The notes beneath the pieces were generated by a model that worked only from the letters and a program-made list of their open reading frames with translations, was not told where the DNA came from and made no database searches. From Lachnospiraceae bacterium (GTDB lineage Bacteria; Bacillota; Clostridia; Lachnospirales; Lachnospiraceae): a stretch of 37,015 nt of DNA. How positions within the stretch are numbered: the stretch's first letter is position 1; the number at the start of each line of letters is the position of its first letter. The position numbers were made by a program, and so were the translations under genes. Positions 33,742 to 37,015 of the stretch are shown here, in pieces. Location of the stretch: NCBI GenBank assembly GCA_024696945.1, contig JAILGF010000194.1, positions 1 through 37,015 of the forward strand, written 5' to 3'.

Positions 33742-34713
33742 ATGCTAAAGAAGCCGGTTTTTAGGGTGACAATTGCCACCGTTTTATTAATCGGAATGTT
33801 TGTCTTACTTATAAAGCTTGGATCAGGGGGAAATAGTGCTGATAACGAAAACATGCATATAAGCGGTGATGAATATGACCACCATATTTATACGATTGGT
33901 ACCGTTCTGGATCTGATACAGGAAGAAGTAAAGGTGGGTGATTCAGTAAAATACAAGACCATCGGTTACAGGGTGATGGTCTTGGTTCCGTTGTCAGAAA
34001 AGCTGAAAGAGTATGATCTGATCAATGTTTATGCAAAATATACAAGAAAGAATCCCGAAGAGGGTCCCCAAGAATTAAGTGCCGGAGACCTCATCGTAGT
34101 ATCGTATTTTAAAAATGCTTTGGACATATCAGAATATCCATATACAATAAATGCAGATGAGTACAATATTACATATGCAACCTACGACCTTCTTGAGAAA
34201 TATAAAAGATTATGGAATGGTAACGCTGACGGTCTGATGGATGCCATGATAAATGTCCCTGATGATTTTTCAATATCTTTAGCTTGGGATTATAACGGCA
34301 GAAGCAGGTATGACAGTGCATCCGGAGAATTGATAAAGGATATTCAGCCTCAAGAACACCCCACTTCTGATTTCACAACGCAGTTTTTCTTAAACGACAT
34401 GGGCAAGGCAGTCCTTTATTTTATGTTGCAGAAGATGAATCTGGATTCCTATCCCGATGTATATGATCCGTATACTTCCACAAGCCTCCCTTCGGAAAAC
34501 ATCGTCCTGACCGTAAAGAGTAATGATTATGAGAAAACAATAAGATGTGATGGCATAGGTTTTACATCATACGATTATTCAATCTTCCGGCCGGATCCTG
34601 TTGTGGATGAGAATGCCGGCCGGTTTGTTACCTTTGTAAAAACCATCGTTAGGATGATTTATTCCAGCAAAGAATGGAAGGCTCTGCCGGATTTCGATTT
34701 TCGTCCTGATTAA
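33742..34713 (+). CDS. Membrane-anchored protein of unknown function
   Basis: A 323-residue protein. ATG 33742 follows GAAAGGAGGCC. Residues 5-25 (PVFRVTIATVLLIGMFVLLIK) form an uncleaved or cleavable membrane anchor, and the rest is a soluble extracytoplasmic domain rich in Asp and Tyr. I do not recognise the family. Visible features are a beta-rich first half (KYKTIGYRVMVLVPLS), a central helical part (YDLLEKYKRLWNG) and no cysteine apart from one near the C-terminus (TIRCDGIG). It has its own strong promoter and diverges from the nitrogenase-like operon. No clear terminator follows in 34714-34850. Confidence 0.75.
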   Translation: MLKKPVFRVTIATVLLIGMFVLLIKLGSGGNSADNENMHISGDEYDHHIYTIGTVLDLIQEEVKVGDSVKYKTIGYRVMVLVPLSEKLKEYDLINVYAKYTRKNPEEGPQELSAGDLIVVSYFKNALDISEYPYTINADEYNITYATYDLLEKYKRLWNGNADGLMDAMINVPDDFSISLAWDYNGRSRYDSASGELIKDIQPQEHPTSDFTTQFFLNDMGKAVLYFMLQKMNLDSYPDVYDPYTSTSLPSENIVLTVKSNDYEKTIRCDGIGFTSYDYSIFRPDPVVDENAGRFVTFVKTIVRMIYSSKEWKALPDFDFRPD

Positions 34714-34850
34714 ATGTCATTAATTACCTGACCGCCGTCTTTATCACAGCTTCAGGCTATTGGGGTCTGTAATTTTACCTTTTCTACGATAAATCATCCT
34801 GCATGATTAATATTGCTGAGAATTATATCTATACAAGGAAACAAGATTCT

Positions 34851-35726
34851 TTAATTATCGCCATCTTTCTTGTCAATGTCATGATCACCTTCAAAGGATA
34901 GCTTTTCTTTGTTCAGTTCATTGTAAAAATTTACTATGATAGATGTTATCAAAGCTACGACTATTAAACCGTATATTCCCAGTACAACTGACAGCATCCT
35001 TCCGATGGAGGTGGTTGCAGTAATGTCACCAAAGCCGATCGTGGTTACTATTGTGAAGCAATACCATAATGCATCCTCAAAGTTTTCCATCGATTCTTCT
35101 ATATAAGTAAATGCAAATGAAAAACATATTATGAGTACCGCCAAACCACTGAGGATTTCATATACCATAGATTTTCTCATAACCTTAAAAAGAATATCAA
35201 ATCTAAATCTTGAAAACGACAGGGCGGTAATCCGAGCTAAAATATGAGCCGGAACAGCAATGCAGAAGTACAAGGATGCGTAAATATCTAATACCTCATA
35301 ATTGGATAGAACCTTAACGAACAAGACACCCCAAATCAGAATTATCAGGATATCCACTACGCTGTCCGCTAAAGTATGTTTTTTGACAATTATGAATATC
35401 CGGGATGCTATAATTAAAATACCATATATGAAAAAAATATATGTAATGATATTTTCCACATTCCTAAATACCAGCAGTACGAATGTCATGATCAGATAGG
35501 TGACCACTGCCGATACAAATTTAAAAAAGCTGATTTTGTTCTTTCCTTTTGCATTCAGGGCACTTAGTCCAAATGCAAATATATTAATACAGAATACTAT
35601 CAGATATGTGTCTTCATAACAATCGGAAATAAGGCTCATCATTTTCATCGAAAAAAACAATGAGACTATAAATGTAAGGCTCTCAATAATTCGTAAGATG
35701 ATATCAATTTTCTTTTTATTATCCAT
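34851..35726 (-). CDS. Potassium-channel-like membrane protein
   Basis: A 291-residue integral membrane protein. The pore region reads YCFTIVTTIGFGDITA, with the K+ selectivity filter TIGFGD (229-234), between helices at about 190-209 and 243-268. At least five further hydrophobic segments precede it, giving the shape of a six-helix voltage-gated-like channel, although an S4 helix with regularly spaced arginines is not clear. The C-terminus is short and acidic, without an RCK/TrkA-N domain. The ATG has no good ribosome site, so the exact start is uncertain. It lies 74 bp after the membrane protein gene at 35801 in the same direction. Confidence 0.8.
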   Translation of the reverse strand: MDNKKKIDIILRIIESLTFIVSLFFSMKMMSLISDCYEDTYLIVFCINIFAFGLSALNAKGKNKISFFKFVSAVVTYLIMTFVLLVFRNVENIITYIFFIYGILIIASRIFIIVKKHTLADSVVDILIILIWGVLFVKVLSNYEVLDIYASLYFCIAVPAHILARITALSFSRFRFDILFKVMRKSMVYEILSGLAVLIICFSFAFTYIEESMENFEDALWYCFTIVTTIGFGDITATTSIGRMLSVVLGIYGLIVVALITSIIVNFYNELNKEKLSFEGDHDIDKKDGDN

Positions 35727-35800
35727 AATTCAAAATTGTTTTGCAGACTTGCGATTTCAAAGCCTATGCATCTGCACCACAGGTCTTTTTAACCAATCGG

Positions 35801-36532
35801 TTATTCTAATGGGAAAAATCTATTAGCTACAATATCATAAACTGATGAATTTCTAAAAGCAATTAACAAATTTTTTATAATACCCATTATTCCATCCAGG
35901 TAGATCAATGCGATTCCGAATATCCCCAGAGCTGTTATACCTGAATCAATTAGTGTACGCTTATGGGTTCTGGTGTACGAAAAAAGTAATAAAAACGGGG
36001 TGAAAATTAGCATGTTTTTCATATCGCCGATCCCACATGCACTTACAGCAGGGGCAATAATGAAATCATAAGCTGAAGCATATTCCTCAGGGATTATACC
36101 CTTATTGTGTGCCACAATCCTCGGAACAATAAGGTCTTTAAGTAAAAACTCATCAATTACTATGATAACCAGAATGGCTGCGATCGCAAATAACATTATA
36201 TCAAGTGAGTTCTTATTGGTTTGTAAAAACGCCTGATAATCTTCTTTTGTTTTTCCGGTTTTAAGGAACTTTCTTTCCCTGATTTTTATATAAATACCCA
36301 ATGCCATAAAAAGTATAAAAACCAGTGGCGGCTTCGTGGTAAGGAAAGGGAACAAAGAAACAGGCAACAGTTCTGCCGGGAAGCTTGCAATTCTTATTTT
36401 CAATACTATGCAAACTATTTCATATATCAATGGTATAAGTACTAAAGAACGGAATATGAATATCTTCTTCCCCTTAAACCATTTCTTTGGCGTATATATT
36501 ATAAAAAACCATCCAAGTGTACACAGAAGCAT
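35801..36532 (-). CDS. Hypothetical multi-pass membrane protein, possibly N-terminally truncated
   Basis: About 243 residues with five or six hydrophobic segments (LCTLGWFFIIYTP, SLVLIPLIYEIVCIVL, PLVFILFMALGIYI, IMLFAIAAILVIIVIDEFLL, IFTPFLLLFSY, ITALGIFGIALIYLDGI). I do not recognise the family. The first in-frame ATG (36532) has no ribosome site, and it falls at once into a membrane helix, with an in-frame stop six codons upstream. This looks like a gene that lost its true start, perhaps by rearrangement near 36541. Function unknown. Confidence 0.5.
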   Translation of the reverse strand: MLLCTLGWFFIIYTPKKWFKGKKIFIFRSLVLIPLIYEIVCIVLKIRIASFPAELLPVSLFPFLTTKPPLVFILFMALGIYIKIRERKFLKTGKTKEDYQAFLQTNKNSLDIMLFAIAAILVIIVIDEFLLKDLIVPRIVAHNKGIIPEEYASAYDFIIAPAVSACGIGDMKNMLIFTPFLLLFSYTRTHKRTLIDSGITALGIFGIALIYLDGIMGIIKNLLIAFRNSSVYDIVANRFFPLE

Positions 36533-36535
36533 CAA

Positions 36536-36940
36536 GCAATAATGAATTTATACGGATACAGTGATATTTTCAGAGGGCAAGCCCAGGCAGACGAGTATTA
36601 TACGAGAACAGCTTTCAAGGGTAAGCGAGATCCTGAGTTTTTCATATATACATTAAGGCGTATGCCGAGACATCATTATACATACGCTGAAAAGGTTACT
36701 TGGCTTCAAAATGCTGGTTTTTTCTACTGCACTAATCATAGTATCCTTCTTTCTGATTTTTTGTAAAAGCTTGATTTTTAGCATGTATACTAAGAAATAA
36801 TGCTATTTGGTGTGGGTCTAATGGACATAACTAGAAGTAGGTATCTACTTTTGGAATGTATATAACTTGTCCATACTGCTCATCGCTTAATTGTAAATGA
36901 AAAAATTAGATGAATTTGGTTATTGGCGGTTGACATTAGT
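36536..36940. other. About 400 bp with no convincing gene
   Basis: A 74-codon plus-strand frame (36542-36766, MNLYGYSDIF...) has no ribosome site and no recognisable similarity. The rest is AT-rich with no clear promoter pair. I see nothing that I can call. Confidence 0.4.
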
Positions 36941-36977
36941 AAAAATAAAAAGAGCACACATGTTCGATGTATGCTCT
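36941..36977 (-). terminator. Terminator of a minus-strand gene beyond the right edge
   Basis: AGAGCACACAT (36951-36961) pairs with ATGTATGCTCT (36967-36977), one mismatch, followed on the minus strand by TTTTTATTTTT (36950-36941). The transcript it ends would come from outside the window, and its stop codon may be near 36978. Confidence 0.65.
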
Positions 36978-37015
36978 AATATGAATTGCGTATGAAACAT
37001 AAACAATTTGGTTGA

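Noticed and set aside
36542-36766. Plus-strand 74-codon frame
   Set aside because: No ribosome site, no promoter and no recognisable similarity; kept only as a possible relic.
1-37015. CRISPR arrays, tRNA or rRNA genes
   Set aside because: No regularly spaced direct repeats or cloverleaf-like segments were found on reading both strands.

Overview
The window reads as chromosome of an anaerobic Firmicute, most likely a Lachnospiraceae relative (Butyrivibrio/Lachnospira-like). This rests on the gene order rho-rpmE-DUF1385-prmC-prfA, strong GGAGG ribosome sites, sigma-A type promoters, an Mfd/PrsA pair, [FeFe]-hydrogenase maturation genes, and no respiratory or aerobic genes. The genus is not determined.

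Layout. 1-264 is the start of an unknown minus-strand gene cut by the window edge. 492-2190 is an IS1182-family insertion sequence with 17-bp inverted ends and a 9-bp duplication; it sits inside one of two tandem palindromes, and the other palindrome is the leuS terminator. leuS (minus) follows. 4907-6730 is a secreted Big2/beta-helix protein. 6736-12037 is a minus-strand housekeeping group: pth, mfd and a PrsA-like lipoprotein. 12123-15975 is an FtsX-type ABC exporter. 16180-17037 is a SpoU-type RNA methyltransferase on the plus strand. Next come the minus-strand genes rho, rpmE, DUF1385, prmC, prfA, trxA and pgi (24450 down to 17240), then a ComFB-like gene.

The most unusual part is the apparent minus-strand operon from 33093 down to 25023. 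In transcription order it encodes a TM1266-type hydrogenase regulator, a FecCD-type permease, its ATPase, a NifH-like iron protein with both cluster cysteines, two nitrogenase component-1-like subunits with a reduced and asymmetric cysteine set, a substrate-binding lipoprotein, and the [FeFe]-hydrogenase maturase HydF. No nifB, nifE, nifN, hydE, hydG or hydrogenase gene is seen in the window. The likely picture is a metal- or metallocofactor-linked uptake system joined to an ATP-driven Fe-S reductase and tied to hydrogenase maturation; its substrate is unknown. It is preceded by an exact-consensus promoter, a 16-codon mini-ORF and an intrinsic terminator, which together look like an attenuator. 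Directly upstream is a roughly 215-bp scar of a lost transsulfuration gene pair: the C-terminus of a methionine gamma-lyase/cystathionine gamma-synthase-type enzyme and the N-terminus of a PatB/MalY-type lyase.

The right end holds a membrane-anchored protein of unknown function, a potassium-channel-like protein, a poorly supported membrane protein, and a terminator for a minus-strand gene lying beyond the window. No tRNA, rRNA or CRISPR array was seen.
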